Source of the DNA: CAZCCV01 sp964497515
GTDB taxonomy: Bacteria; Armatimonadota; UBA5829; DTLH01
Assembly (NCBI GenBank): GCA_964497515.1
Contig: CAZCCV010000007.1
Location: forward strand, 1-64,000
Direction: 5' to 3'
DNA: 64,000 bases
Shown piece by piece: positions 20,301 to 27,786 of the stretch. The notes beneath the pieces were generated by a model, which ran no database searches, had not been told where the DNA came from, and saw only the letters and a program-made list of their open reading frames with translations. Both the position numbers and the translations under genes were made by a program. Numbering within the stretch: the stretch's first letter is position 1; each line of letters starts with the position of its first letter.

Positions 20301-20444
20301 TCAGGAATCAACAACTTCACCTGGGATAAACGCGATGACAGGGGTGAGGTAGTTCCCGCCGGCGTCTATACGGTTCAAATAGCAGCCGTCACTGAAAGCG
20401 GTGAGATGGTGAAAACCGTTCGATCGCTAATGCTTGCCAGATAA
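17304..20444 (+). CDS. large secreted protein with C-terminal FlgD Ig-like domain
   Basis: Secreted protein of about 1,046 residues with an N-terminal signal peptide (LARFVVLVCLLTLILSSQYASG). Residues 100-400 have an alpha-helical region without zinc-protease motif that I do not recognise. From about residue 600 come two copies of a module with PGxGYWIK / PWEGYWIK ends and W-N-Q-I-G-C-P cores, then a C-terminal FlgD Ig-like domain (YNLTCDAQVSTDIV...FTWDKRDDRGEVVPAGVYTVQI), usual for surface-attached or secreted proteins. ATG 17304 has GGAG five bases upstream; GTG 17298 is an alternative. The next lipoprotein frame begins at the stop codon. Confidence 0.8.
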   Translation: MNLARFVVLVCLLTLILSSQYASGTDYINVSNAPFATVSNGPQNAIVVDVADPLDKTQIQTALRNVLPKATRASGGHLSRQIAALRKAGLIRPDVDAAVYPTILIRSGGSFEPLKGRAGTTYGGGTITFTYTGWSDADKTLLQTFAQTAYPIIEQIYGSPAKTLTVEVVNDVAQSVTDSLLGGVYITGAIGQPQIRLYRYRSNISLERSFLHTMIRAFHDTAMFDYDAWEEGFARAAAVAAGEKIDRVIVQNPALGLSQMDFTGKTGSGDAFYYVMSNYELMNQPPLSNNTFYTSMMDMLETEGMFGGMIIPRLGMSSTAWMKVYIERLLTDGQSFFKLFNETYYQQLSSNSGLAGNVPALKSIAASITPTVEGVYFDNWFGRQFIFDTSVSIGRKLYCYTFPPTLPSDGDDDYSMPVFVIYYSTDNTGGIERPLSGMVYPVYWNYKYTNDLFTSSQYEQVPIQNGEGYVMPTFYAGNIGGAQRVAMEFTIGTESRRVYFPVGVAGTETAPNNLVGVVVGTNSGSITARMDNEATGSTVSLTNGAFGAPMVSLLDFHRLTLTYTPVSGAPSTRTANVGPGLYTAVMNASTTSIAKQLVHTFTPGTQMISFPMTTFAQDQSDAIMDGSGNPAILPDRLLLARWEPSLADSYKYEMYPKTPPFAPGRGYWIKLPSTIVATVTGEVPDPSGSYRIGLVQGWNQIGCPYESPVAVSSIMVEKENFEPVKFAEAWSTGIVGKTVWKYDSTAGYTEATTIDPWEGYWIKCNSPNGAVLIVPGPESTPRSRVVKTEEAADTALRTSNAEANTWSIEMQAVAPNGNSNSITLGVAPGASDGFDPAYDSELPPAFGSGTTIATRANLSACDPLGVDTRAAGSPKITWDMVVTPAEANQDIVIRWRNLANVPKGYRLTLVDKATGDTRFMRTTTNYRFNTGDGSSRLFTVVADSSPTIPLMITNVTVAPSRGSSASITYNLTCDAQVSTDIVGANGRLIRKLTAGRVTRSGINNFTWDKRDDRGEVVPAGVYTVQIAAVTESGEMVKTVRSLMLAR

Positions 20445-20462
20445 ATGCAGGGGATTGCTCTG

Positions 20463-21068
20463 ATGAAGTATATTGTTACAATAGCTCTGATAGCTTCGGC
20501 TATTGCTATGGTCCTGACGGGATGTGGCGGTGGTGGTGGATCATCATCGAAAGCAAGCTTGAGCGGGACAATAATAGATGGAGCTTCGTTGCTCCCACTC
20601 TCAGGAGTCCGAGTGGCACTTGGCTCAGCCAGCACATTGACTGGTGCTGATGGCAGATTCAACCTGACAGGCCTTATGGTCGGCTCAGGCGTTCTGACGG
20701 CACAGCGTGCGGACTATGAGATTGCTTCAGTAACGGTGACATTAGTGTCCGGAGCCAATCAGCTTTCGTCGGCTGTACAAATGGTTCAATCATCAGGGCA
20801 ACCACCGGATGAGACTCCACGGACAGTGCAGGGCACTATTACCTTAAGCAGCGGTGCGACTCCTGCAGGGGTCACAGTTGGACTGTATCAGGGCACTACA
20901 AAGTACGACGAGATGACTACAAGCGCTGATGGCAAATTCCAATTCTGGGCACCGATCGGAACATATAGTGTGCGCGCGTGGAAATCAGGGTTCAGCCCAC
21001 AGGAACAGTCCGTGACCGTAAGTGATTTAACGCAGGTTATAGCCGTTGATCTGCTACTTAGTCCTTAG
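20463..21068 (+). CDS. lipoprotein with two carboxypeptidase-regulatory-like domains
   Basis: Lipoprotein of 201 residues with lipobox LTGC followed by GGGGGSSS. Two beta-sandwich modules follow: LSGTIIDGASLLPLSGVRVALG and VQGTITLSSGATPAGVTVGLYQG...DGKFQFWAPIGTYSVRAWKSGF. The second closely resembles the module in the next lipoprotein, so the two genes look like relatives. ATG 20463 with AGGGG upstream was preferred over ATG 20445, which abuts the previous stop codon. No catalytic function is visible. Confidence 0.8.
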   Translation: MKYIVTIALIASAIAMVLTGCGGGGGSSSKASLSGTIIDGASLLPLSGVRVALGSASTLTGADGRFNLTGLMVGSGVLTAQRADYEIASVTVTLVSGANQLSSAVQMVQSSGQPPDETPRTVQGTITLSSGATPAGVTVGLYQGTTKYDEMTTSADGKFQFWAPIGTYSVRAWKSGFSPQEQSVTVSDLTQVIAVDLLLSP

Positions 21069-21072
21069 TAGC

Positions 21073-21101
21073 TTGTCGTCAGTGGGAAGCTTTCGTATAA
21101 T
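21073..21101 (+). promoter_or_regulatory. internal promoter within the envelope cluster
   Basis: TTGTCG (21073-21078) and a perfect TATAAT (21096-21101) are separated by exactly 17 bases. Transcription would start near 21108, with a GC-rich leader of about 70 bases that could fold (GATGT with ACATC) before ATG 21180. Confidence 0.6.
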
Positions 21102-21179
21102 TGATTTAGCAGTAAATAATCGTGGGATGTTAGACGGGGAGTAGCTCTCACATCTCATCCTGTGAAGGAGATAGAGCAA

Positions 21180-21878
21180 ATGATGCAACGTTTGATTCTA
21201 ATAGCAATCCTTGTGGCCGCTATCGCTACTTTAACGGGTTGCGGTGGTGGCGGTGGCGGCGGCGGTGGTGGCAACAACACAACCACATACAGCATACAAG
21301 GCACTATATCGTTAGGTGGAGCAACCCCATCTGGTGTGACTGTCGATCTGTACTCGGGCGGAGTCAGGATTGCACAAATGACAACGCTTGCTGACGGAAA
21401 GTATCGTTTTGAGGCGCCGATAGGTACATACGAAGTGCGTGCTGCAAAGACCGGCTACAGTTCGGAAGAACGGACGGTAACAGTTAACAACCCATCGATC
21501 ACAACGATAGTCAACATCACACTCTCTGCGGTTACTCCCGATCTATTTAGTGTAACCGGCACTGTAATGGTAGAAGGCACCAGCACGCCGATTGTAGGAG
21601 CGATAGTCGAAATCGGTTCGTATCAGACGGCGACACAGAGCAACGGCACCTTCAGAATCGATATGACCAGCACACCTATAATGAGGACTTTTTCTGTTAA
21701 TGGTCGTAATGCTACGCCTGCACCGGGATATTTTGATTTCTGGTGTAGAGCTGATGGGAAAATACAGAATGCAAAGTGCATAGAACTGCCGATAATCCCT
21801 AAGGGGACAACATCTGTAGGAACCATCTACTTGATGAGTGAGGACTATCCGCCTCCATTCCCACCGTCTTGCCCATAG
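21180..21878 (+). CDS. glycine-tract lipoprotein with carboxypeptidase-regulatory-like domains
   Basis: Lipoprotein of 232 residues with lipobox LTGC followed by ten consecutive glycines encoded by a GGT/GGC run at about 21243-21272, a likely hotspot for slippage. Two beta-sandwich modules follow: IQGTISLGGATPSGVTVDLYSGG...IGTYEVRAAKTGYSSEERTVTV, and VTGTVMVEGTSTPIVGAIVEIGSY. The first resembles the second module of the preceding lipoprotein. ATG 21180 is fixed by GAAGGAG upstream. It has its own promoter and ends at a strong hairpin. Confidence 0.8.
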   Translation: MMQRLILIAILVAAIATLTGCGGGGGGGGGGNNTTTYSIQGTISLGGATPSGVTVDLYSGGVRIAQMTTLADGKYRFEAPIGTYEVRAAKTGYSSEERTVTVNNPSITTIVNITLSAVTPDLFSVTGTVMVEGTSTPIVGAIVEIGSYQTATQSNGTFRIDMTSTPIMRTFSVNGRNATPAPGYFDFWCRADGKIQNAKCIELPIIPKGTTSVGTIYLMSEDYPPPFPPSCP

Positions 21879-21899
21879 TAGGCAACGGTAAACAAGTGT

Positions 21900-21929
21900 C
21901 TCCCCCTGATAGCATTGCTTCAGGGGGAG
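21900..21929 (+). terminator. terminator hairpin between the lipoprotein and lptC
   Basis: CTCCCCCTGA (21900-21909) pairs perfectly with TCAGGGGGAG (21920-21929) over a 10-base loop, followed by TGTCGTTTTC. It lies only about 15 bases before the preferred lptC start, so it would reduce readthrough or hinder initiation. Confidence 0.7.
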
Positions 21930-21943
21930 TGTCGTTTTCAAGG

Positions 21944-22567
21944 ATGCGTAAACCGACTGTAAAACCGAGACAAGTAGGGCCAATAATAGCGTTAGCAGTC
22001 ATTGTGTTGCTGGTGCTCACACTCGTTCGTTTCCGACATTATTCGCCGTATCACGTTCCAGGAGTGACTGAGACAATGCCCCAAGTGGTATTGAGCCTAA
22101 ACGGTGTAGAGGCTGTTGGGCGATCTGAAGGACGAAAGGTGTGGAGCTTTGAAGCGAAGAGAGCTGATGTCTCTTGGGGAAACACCCGCACCGAACTCGA
22201 GCAAATCTATAACGGCGTGATATTTGACGACGGCACTCCAGCAGCGGACTTGGAGGCTGGCAAAGCGATTTTTGATTCGACTACCAACGATCTGATCATA
22301 GTGAACGGCGTCAAGATCACATCGCGTGAAGGCTACGTAGCCGAGACAGATCAGGCTCTTTGGTCGGGCACAAGCAAAATGCTGCGATGCCCGGGTGAAG
22401 TGAAGATTACTACTGACGAAAGTGAGCTGGTTGGCAGTTCGCTTGTTGCTGATATGCGCAATAGAGAAATCACTATCGAAAACGCTTCTATGACTGTAGA
22501 CATAGGCGAACCAAACGATCTTCTAGATCACCCCACAGGGTCCAAAGAAAAGGAACAACCGCAATGA
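21944..22567 (+). CDS. lptC: LptC-like LPS transport periplasmic protein
   Basis: Bitopic inner-membrane protein of about 207 residues: a short basic N-terminus, one helix (VGPIIALAVIVLLVLTLVRF), then a periplasmic beta-rich domain containing VEAVGRSEGRKVWSFEAKRADVSW, typical of the LptC/YrbK family that passes lipopolysaccharide from LptBFG to LptA. The start is uncertain: ATG 21944 lacks a good ribosome site, and the frame is open from 21869. Its stop overlaps the LptA-like start (ATGA), which supports the pairing. Confidence 0.85.
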   Translation: MRKPTVKPRQVGPIIALAVIVLLVLTLVRFRHYSPYHVPGVTETMPQVVLSLNGVEAVGRSEGRKVWSFEAKRADVSWGNTRTELEQIYNGVIFDDGTPAADLEAGKAIFDSTTNDLIIVNGVKITSREGYVAETDQALWSGTSKMLRCPGEVKITTDESELVGSSLVADMRNREITIENASMTVDIGEPNDLLDHPTGSKEKEQPQ

Positions 22568-23364
22568 ACGCTACTAAGACAATCGGAACACTTATGGCGA
22601 TGATGCTGCTTGTCGCACTTGTCTTGATTACTGATGTTGTTCCAGCCCAAAACGTGACTAAAAACACTGATGCAGAGTCATCGAAGAGTGAGAAGGTTAC
22701 CATTGATGGCGATCACTGGAAGGTTACCGGTGATGAAAAGGCTCGAGTTTATACAATCACTGGAAATGTGATAGTGAAGTATCAAGACACTACCATCACT
22801 GCCGACAAGGGTGTCTATTCCAAAGTAACAGAGACGGTAGTCGCAGAGGGCAATTTGAAAATAGTTGACACTGATAACGAGATTACTGGTCCTTCAGGTA
22901 CAGCCTTGCTGAACGAGCGACGAGTTGTAATCGATGGCCCAGTTAAGATGGTCGCCCGACCGAGGCCAAAAGAGAGTGTCAGCCCCGACTCATTTGAAGC
23001 AAAACTGCGTGAGCCGGCGACTATCACTTGCGACAAACTGGAGTATCAGTATCGCAAAAAGGTTGCCATTGCCGAGGGCAATCTGAAGGTTGTACAGAAA
23101 GGGCAAACCCTCGTCGGCAAAAAGGCAGTATATGAGGTGAGCGAAAAGCTCCTCACACTGTCGGGTGGATTCACTGCTACTGACGAAAAAGGGCAAGTGT
23201 TTTCCACGACAGGCACTGGCAAAGCATCTCTCAAAGAGGGCTCCGAGTGGATTGAAGCTGAAAGCGGCAGTGCAACGATTGAAGTGGACTTAGAAGAGTT
23301 CACAGAAGATTCCACTAACTCATCTAACACTAAGCCAACGCAGCCGACTGACAACAAAGAGTAG
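22564..23364 (+). CDS. LptA/OstA-like periplasmic protein
   Basis: Secreted protein of 266 residues with a signal peptide (MMLLVALVLITDVVPAQ). The mature part has OstA-like repeats: ITGNVIVKYQDTTITADKGVYSK, VVAEGNLKIV, then YQYRKKVAIAEGNLKVVQKGQTLVGKKAVYEV, the pattern of LptA and the LptD N-terminus forming the periplasmic lipopolysaccharide bridge. The tail is low-complexity (EEFTEDSTNSSNTKPTQPTDNKE). At 266 residues it is longer than E. coli LptA and holds about two OstA-like units. It overlaps lptC by four bases and precedes the PtsI-like gene by five. Confidence 0.85.
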   Translation: MNATKTIGTLMAMMLLVALVLITDVVPAQNVTKNTDAESSKSEKVTIDGDHWKVTGDEKARVYTITGNVIVKYQDTTITADKGVYSKVTETVVAEGNLKIVDTDNEITGPSGTALLNERRVVIDGPVKMVARPRPKESVSPDSFEAKLREPATITCDKLEYQYRKKVAIAEGNLKVVQKGQTLVGKKAVYEVSEKLLTLSGGFTATDEKGQVFSTTGTGKASLKEGSEWIEAESGSATIEVDLEEFTEDSTNSSNTKPTQPTDNKE

Positions 23365-23369
23365 TTGCC

Positions 23370-24251
23370 ATGCAAGAACTGACAGGAACTCCCCGCAACC
23401 CCGGCATTGCTATGGCGGTAGCGATAGTCATCGATGCCAATGGATTTCCTAACATCCCCGATGATATGCTCACACTTGGGATGAAAGCTGTGAAGGCGGG
23501 ACGATTGGAATCCGACTTTGCAGAGGTTGTAGTCGCATGCAACTCGCTTGGTATAGGTTCTGCTATGCGGTTTCCGGGCATCAAAATAATCGGTATTGTC
23601 TCTGAGAAGAATGATCAACCAGGTTTGCCGATAACAGTTCCGTGTGTGAGCGAAGTGGAAAATGCTGCAAAGACTATTGGCGCGGGCAGTATAGTGATAG
23701 TAGACGGAAACGAAGGCGTTGTCATAGCGAACCCAGATGCAGCCACTGTAGCTCGTTATCAGAAAGTGTGCAATCCTTATCGAAATGATCGCGTATTCAT
23801 CGAGTGGCCTCACGCATCGGCGCGCACGCAGGATGGCAGGCTGGTTACTGTCTCTGCACTAGTATCCTCGGTAGAAGATGCTGAACAAGCTTTGTCGTTA
23901 GGTGCCGATAGAATCGCGCTCCACCTTACATCAACTGCTGAGCCTGTTGCCGGCCTCCGACAGCTTTCGCACACAGAGTGTTTTCAAACGGTTCTAGCCC
24001 TCGCTGGAGGCAAACCTATCACATTGTATCTCGACTCCTCGGAATCCGAAATCTTGGATCTGGCAGCCAAGTATGGAGCGCCAGGACAGGTGACCATAGT
24101 CGAAGGAGCGACAGCCATTGAGGTGTTGAATCTCGAACAAGTGACTCAGTTCGTCGCAGCCGGAGCAGAGAGTGTAATGGTTCAGTCGGCGGACATTCCA
24201 CAGGCCAAGGATATTATCCGATCAGATCCGGGAGAACATGGGGTAGGGTAG
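23370..24251 (+). CDS. degenerate PtsI-like (PEP-utilising enzyme) protein
   Basis: Soluble protein of 293 residues. GAGSIVIVDGNEGVVIANPDAATVARY matches the end of the mobile phosphohistidine domain of PTS enzyme I, and ARTQDGRLVTVSALVSSVEDAEQALSLGADRIALHLTST matches the opening of its PEP-binding barrel. Enzyme I is about 570 residues; this protein is half as long. The usual G-G-x-(T/S)-S-H phosphorylation motif is replaced by SLGIGSAMRFPG, with no histidine there, and the LYRTE signature has become LHLTS. It is therefore probably not a phosphotransferase; a regulatory or binding role is possible. It is last in the lptC-lptA run. Confidence 0.6.
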   Translation: MQELTGTPRNPGIAMAVAIVIDANGFPNIPDDMLTLGMKAVKAGRLESDFAEVVVACNSLGIGSAMRFPGIKIIGIVSEKNDQPGLPITVPCVSEVENAAKTIGAGSIVIVDGNEGVVIANPDAATVARYQKVCNPYRNDRVFIEWPHASARTQDGRLVTVSALVSSVEDAEQALSLGADRIALHLTSTAEPVAGLRQLSHTECFQTVLALAGGKPITLYLDSSESEILDLAAKYGAPGQVTIVEGATAIEVLNLEQVTQFVAAGAESVMVQSADIPQAKDIIRSDPGEHGVG

Positions 24252-24399
24252 GGTTTTCAGAAAACCGCGGAAAACACACACGAACAGCGCCGATCCCAAG
24301 ATACTATGCAGTCTGCAACTGCGACATTCTGAGGATGGCGTTCATCGAAAGAGGGTGTGGAGCGATCCCTCCTAGAACCGCCCCACAAATGCTTCAGTA

Positions 24400-24687
24400 T
24401 TAACCTATAATGCCAAGCTGCAGCGCTCGTTTGAACGCCTGCGATCGATTAGAGACTCCCAGTTTCACATAGGCACGAGCAAGGTGAAAGTCCACTGTTC
24501 GCTTGCTAACACAGAGTAATCCCGCAACTTCATTTGAGCACTTACCATCGAAAATGAGTCGCAGTATCTCCCGTTCCCTTTCTGTCAAGCGTAACAGGAC
24601 GTCCTGGTCGGTCTCCCTGGACGAGATTTGCTCAACAGCAGTCACCATCTCTTCCCACAACCTCTCTCCTTTAGTGATCTGGATCAC
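24400..24687 (-). CDS. stand-alone LuxR-type (GerE) DNA-binding protein
   Basis: Protein of 95 residues consisting almost entirely of a LuxR-type helix-turn-helix: LTEREREILRLIFDGKCSNEVAGLLCVSKRTVDFHLARAYVKLGV. There is no receiver or ligand-binding domain, only about 30 preceding residues. Its ATG overlaps the sigma-factor stop by four bases (24684-24687), so it is translated with that gene and probably regulates transcription with it. Targets are unknown. Confidence 0.85.
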   Translation of the reverse strand: MIQITKGERLWEEMVTAVEQISSRETDQDVLLRLTEREREILRLIFDGKCSNEVAGLLCVSKRTVDFHLARAYVKLGVSNRSQAFKRALQLGIIG

Positions 24688-25580
24688 GTAACGAAGTACG
24701 TATCCAGGCGGTGCCTAGTCGCAGCTATTCGCAGCTTTTTCAAGGCTCTTGCCTCCAGCTGTCTCACTCTCTCCCTTGTAATATGAAGCTGCTGACCAAT
24801 CTCTTGAAGAGTCGAAGTCATACCATCTGCCAGCCCAAACCGCCTTTGAATGATAAGTCTCTCCTGCGGTGTGAGCCCGGCAATCAGCATCTCGACTATC
24901 TCCAAATTCTCTCGATAGATTGTGCTTAACTCTGGATCCTCTGCAGTACAGTCGACGAGTCTCTCTAGCAAAGCCGTTGCACCTTGATCTCTTGCACAAT
25001 CATCCAGCGACACGAGTCCTTCAGACGCTTCCAGCAAGCGCACTACCTGATCTCGCTTTAGATCAGCACGCTGAGCCAGTTCGTCAATGGTAGGCTCTCT
25101 ACCAAACTCATTCATCATGTCGCATTCCAAGCGATGAAGTTTGCGGATCGACTGTATCACATAGCTGGGCACTCGAATAGTGCGACCTTGTCTTTCAATC
25201 GCTCTTGTGATCGACTGTCTAATCCAGGATACGGCATAGGTGCTAAAGCGGAAGCCTCGTTTGTAGTCAAATGCTTCCACGGCTTTCATCAAACCGATAT
25301 TGCCCTCCTGAATCAGATCGGGCAGCGGAAGTCCATACCTAGAATAGATCTTCGCGATGCTGACAACAAGCTTAAGGTTGCACTCTATCAGTCTTTGTTT
25401 AGCTTCTCCATCACCCAGCCCGGATCTCCTGGCAAGCTCCAGTTCATCTACGTGCGACAGCAATGGCCATCTACCGATTCCATTCAAATAGATGTCCATA
25501 GAATCGGCGACCGCAGACCTCTCCTCAGCTTTTTCCCGATCAGTATTGAGATCTGTTACTTCCAGGGTTTCGCTGTCCAT
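24684..25580 (-). CDS. alternative sigma-70 family factor, RpoD/SigA type
   Basis: Sigma factor of 298 residues with regions 1.2 to 4 but no region 1.1: a short acidic start, DSMDIYLNGIGRWPLL (1.2), RLIECNLKLVVSIAKIYSRYGLPLPDLIQEGNIGLMKAVEAFDYKRGFRFSTYAVSWIRQSITRAIERQ (2), VPSYVIQSIRKLHRLE (3), and LQEIGQQLHITRERVRQLEARALKKLR (4). The intact region 2.4 and 4.2 imply promoter recognition similar to the primary factor. ATG 25580 has GGAGG ten bases upstream. It is the first gene of a two-gene unit with the overlapping LuxR-type gene, and a nested palindrome lies in its upstream region. Confidence 0.92.
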   Translation of the reverse strand: MDSETLEVTDLNTDREKAEERSAVADSMDIYLNGIGRWPLLSHVDELELARRSGLGDGEAKQRLIECNLKLVVSIAKIYSRYGLPLPDLIQEGNIGLMKAVEAFDYKRGFRFSTYAVSWIRQSITRAIERQGRTIRVPSYVIQSIRKLHRLECDMMNEFGREPTIDELAQRADLKRDQVVRLLEASEGLVSLDDCARDQGATALLERLVDCTAEDPELSTIYRENLEIVEMLIAGLTPQERLIIQRRFGLADGMTSTLQEIGQQLHITRERVRQLEARALKKLRIAATRHRLDTYFVT

Positions 25581-25644
25581 TAATTCCAGCCTCCTTTCCG
25601 CCGGATGGCACAGCCTTTTCTACCCCGCGTGTGCTTCTCTTTTG

Positions 25645-25684
25645 GGAATTGGTAAGCCGACATCTAGGTCGGTCCTCCAATTCC
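25645..25684. promoter_or_regulatory. nested palindrome upstream of the sigma-factor gene
   Basis: GGAATTGG (25645-25652) is the exact reverse complement of CCAATTCC (25677-25684), and inside it CCGAC (25657-25661) pairs with GTCGG (25668-25672). It lies 65 bases before the sigma start and 30 bases before a small divergent open frame, suited to an operator or leader hairpin serving both. Confidence 0.5.
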
Positions 25685-25713
25685 ACTACCTGTATTGGAG
25701 TGGAAGGGATCAA

Positions 25714-25926
25714 ATGCTCGGTGCGGTTGCCTTCCACACTCTCATTGCAGTCTTGAACCCAGAATATGCGAAAGCAGTCCTTGTATTAGCTCAGCGCGTC
25801 TCGCGCGCACTGTCGCTTCCGTGCGGTGTGCCACCTATATATGGCGGCGCGGGCACTTGCCTCGAGGTACTGAAATCCGTAGCAGAAGTCTCTGGCTACA
25901 GCACGCACCAGATAGTCGGCGCGTAG
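25714..25926 (+). CDS. small hypothetical protein
   Basis: A 70-codon frame with a good ribosome site (AAGGGA six bases before ATG 25714) lies divergent to the sigma gene. It contains an N-terminal helix-like segment (FHTLIAVLNPEYAKAVLVLAQRVSRAL) reminiscent of the first helix of HD-domain proteins, followed by a short conserved-looking tail. It lacks the HD motif and may be a fragment. In the rest of 25927-26160 I see only an imperfect GATGTA...TACATC repeat near 25977-26004. Confidence 0.4.
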   Translation: MLGAVAFHTLIAVLNPEYAKAVLVLAQRVSRALSLPCGVPPIYGGAGTCLEVLKSVAEVSGYSTHQIVGA

Positions 25927-26160
25927 TTACCTACAAGAAAACAATAGCAAGATCGTGCAACGTTCATACTACATTGATGTAACAATACAGTAACATTTAC
26001 ATCTCATGGCAGTTTGAGAGGCTCCTGGCTCTATCTTCCCACGCTATATGCCCGATAAAACTACCAGAGTAGTACGATTACAGAAGGTATGATTACACCG
26101 CATGTGTAACACATCTTTGTATCCGAAACCTGGACAGATTGAAAGGAGTTCCTGCCAGTC

Positions 26161-27741
26161 ATGCCTAGAGTGCTAGTAGCAGATAAGATTTCTGCTGAAG
26201 GTATTGAAATACTGAGGAGAGTTGCAGACGTTGATGTGAAAGTCGATATGTCCGAGCAAGAGTTGCTGGATTGTGTCGCCGACTACGACGGTATCATTGT
26301 TAGAAGCAGCACACAGGTGAACACAGCCGTGATTGCCGCTGCACCGAACCTGAAGATTGTTGGTAGAGCAGGGGTAGGGGTGGATAACATTGATGTCCCT
26401 GCTGCCACAGAACGGGGGATAATTGTCGTCAACTCACCGCAGGGCAATACTCTAGCTGCTGCTGAGCTCACGATCGCTCATCTTCTGGCACTCTCGAGGC
26501 GCATCCCAGAAGCCGACGCGTCAGTGAAACGAGGGGAATGGGAGCGGAGTCGCTTTGTCGGTATTGAAGTTTACAACAAAACTTTAGGCATACTTGGACT
26601 AGGCAAGATCGGACGCGAGGTTGCGATCCGCGCAAAGTCTTTTGGAATGCGCATTATCGCACAGGATCCATTCCTTCCCGTTGATACTGCTTCATCACTC
26701 GGCATCCGTATGGTAGAACTGGATGAACTGCTCAAAGAGAGCGACTACATAACACTCCATATTCCTCGTAACAAAGAGACGGTAGGGATGATCGGTGCAG
26801 CAGAAATCGAGAAGATGAAGAAAGACGTGCGCGTAATCAATGTCGCACGCGGGGGCATTATTGACGAAGCAGCGCTCGCGGCTGCGCTGGAGTCGGGAAA
26901 GATCGCCGGAGCTGCAGTAGATGTGTACTCTAATGAGCCTTTCGCTAAAGATAACCCTCTGCGCACTGCACCGAACACTATTACGACACCTCATCTTGGC
27001 GCATCTACCGAAGAAGCGCAAAGCAAGGTGGCAGTGGATGTGGCTGAACAGATGGTAGACTATTTTAACGGGATTCCACCCAGGGCAGCAGTCAATATGC
27101 CAGCAGTCTCAGCAGAAGTTTTGTCTCGAATCGCGCCGTTTCTGACTCTCGCAGAGCACATCGGTTCTCTTGTAGCTCAAATCGCCGACGGACGGATCGA
27201 GAAAATCACAGTCTCTGTATTTGGAGAAATAGCCTCCGAAGAAACCGGTCCTGTAACTCGAGCAGTACTTAGTGGGATGCTCTCGCATATGCTGACGCAC
27301 AGAGTGAACTTCGTAAATGCACTTGTCGTTGCAGAGTCCCGTGGAATCCGTGTAAGTGAGAGCAAAGGCACCGGTATGGCAGACTTCGCATCGCTTGTGG
27401 CCGTTGAAGCTGTGACAGACAAGGAAGTAAGGCGCGTAAGTGGCACTGTATTTGACAAGTTGGAACTGCGAATCATCGACATTGATGATTTCAGGGTGGG
27501 GCTGAAGCCGGAAGGCACAATGCTTATAGCACCTCACATCGATAGACCCGGCAGGGTAGGTAAAGTTGGGACAATACTTGGGAACAATGGGATCAACATT
27601 GGCGGTATGTATGTTGGGCGGGAAGATGCGGGAAGCCGGGCTGTGATGGCTCTGGTTGTAGATGAAAGCGTCCCCGCAGGAGTTATGCGAGAAATAGAGC
27701 AAGTGGAAGGACTGGAGAGCGTCCGACAGGTCATCTTCTGA
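26161..27741 (+). CDS. serA: D-3-phosphoglycerate dehydrogenase
   Basis: Oxidises 3-phosphoglycerate to 3-phosphohydroxypyruvate with NAD+, the first step of serine synthesis. The 526-residue length is that of the long form. Visible are the NAD-binding LGILGLGKIGREVA, the catalytic Arg in NVARGGIIDE, Glu in NEPFAKD and His in TTPHLGAST, an allosteric substrate-binding domain at about 320-440, and a C-terminal ACT domain (about 453-526, HIDRPGRVGKVGTILGNNGINIGGM) of the serine-feedback type. ATG 26161 lies 13 bases behind AAAGGAG. It is transcribed alone and followed by a hairpin. The glycine cleavage operon nearby shares its one-carbon pathway. Confidence 0.95.
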   Translation: MPRVLVADKISAEGIEILRRVADVDVKVDMSEQELLDCVADYDGIIVRSSTQVNTAVIAAAPNLKIVGRAGVGVDNIDVPAATERGIIVVNSPQGNTLAAAELTIAHLLALSRRIPEADASVKRGEWERSRFVGIEVYNKTLGILGLGKIGREVAIRAKSFGMRIIAQDPFLPVDTASSLGIRMVELDELLKESDYITLHIPRNKETVGMIGAAEIEKMKKDVRVINVARGGIIDEAALAAALESGKIAGAAVDVYSNEPFAKDNPLRTAPNTITTPHLGASTEEAQSKVAVDVAEQMVDYFNGIPPRAAVNMPAVSAEVLSRIAPFLTLAEHIGSLVAQIADGRIEKITVSVFGEIASEETGPVTRAVLSGMLSHMLTHRVNFVNALVVAESRGIRVSESKGTGMADFASLVAVEAVTDKEVRRVSGTVFDKLELRIIDIDDFRVGLKPEGTMLIAPHIDRPGRVGKVGTILGNNGINIGGMYVGREDAGSRAVMALVVDESVPAGVMREIEQVEGLESVRQVIF

Positions 27742-27786
27742 ATTAATCCACTTATCTGGCAGTAGTCGTCTGGCAACGTTATTCTA

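Noticed and set aside
21110..21179. Manganese (yybP-ykoY) riboswitch-like GGGGAGTAGC in the lipoprotein leader
   Set aside because: Only this short motif matches; the leader is too short and lacks the remaining conserved segments.
27109..27702. A 197-codon open frame antisense to serA
   Set aside because: It lies wholly within a well-conserved gene on the other strand and shows no domain or signal; codon-pattern shadow.
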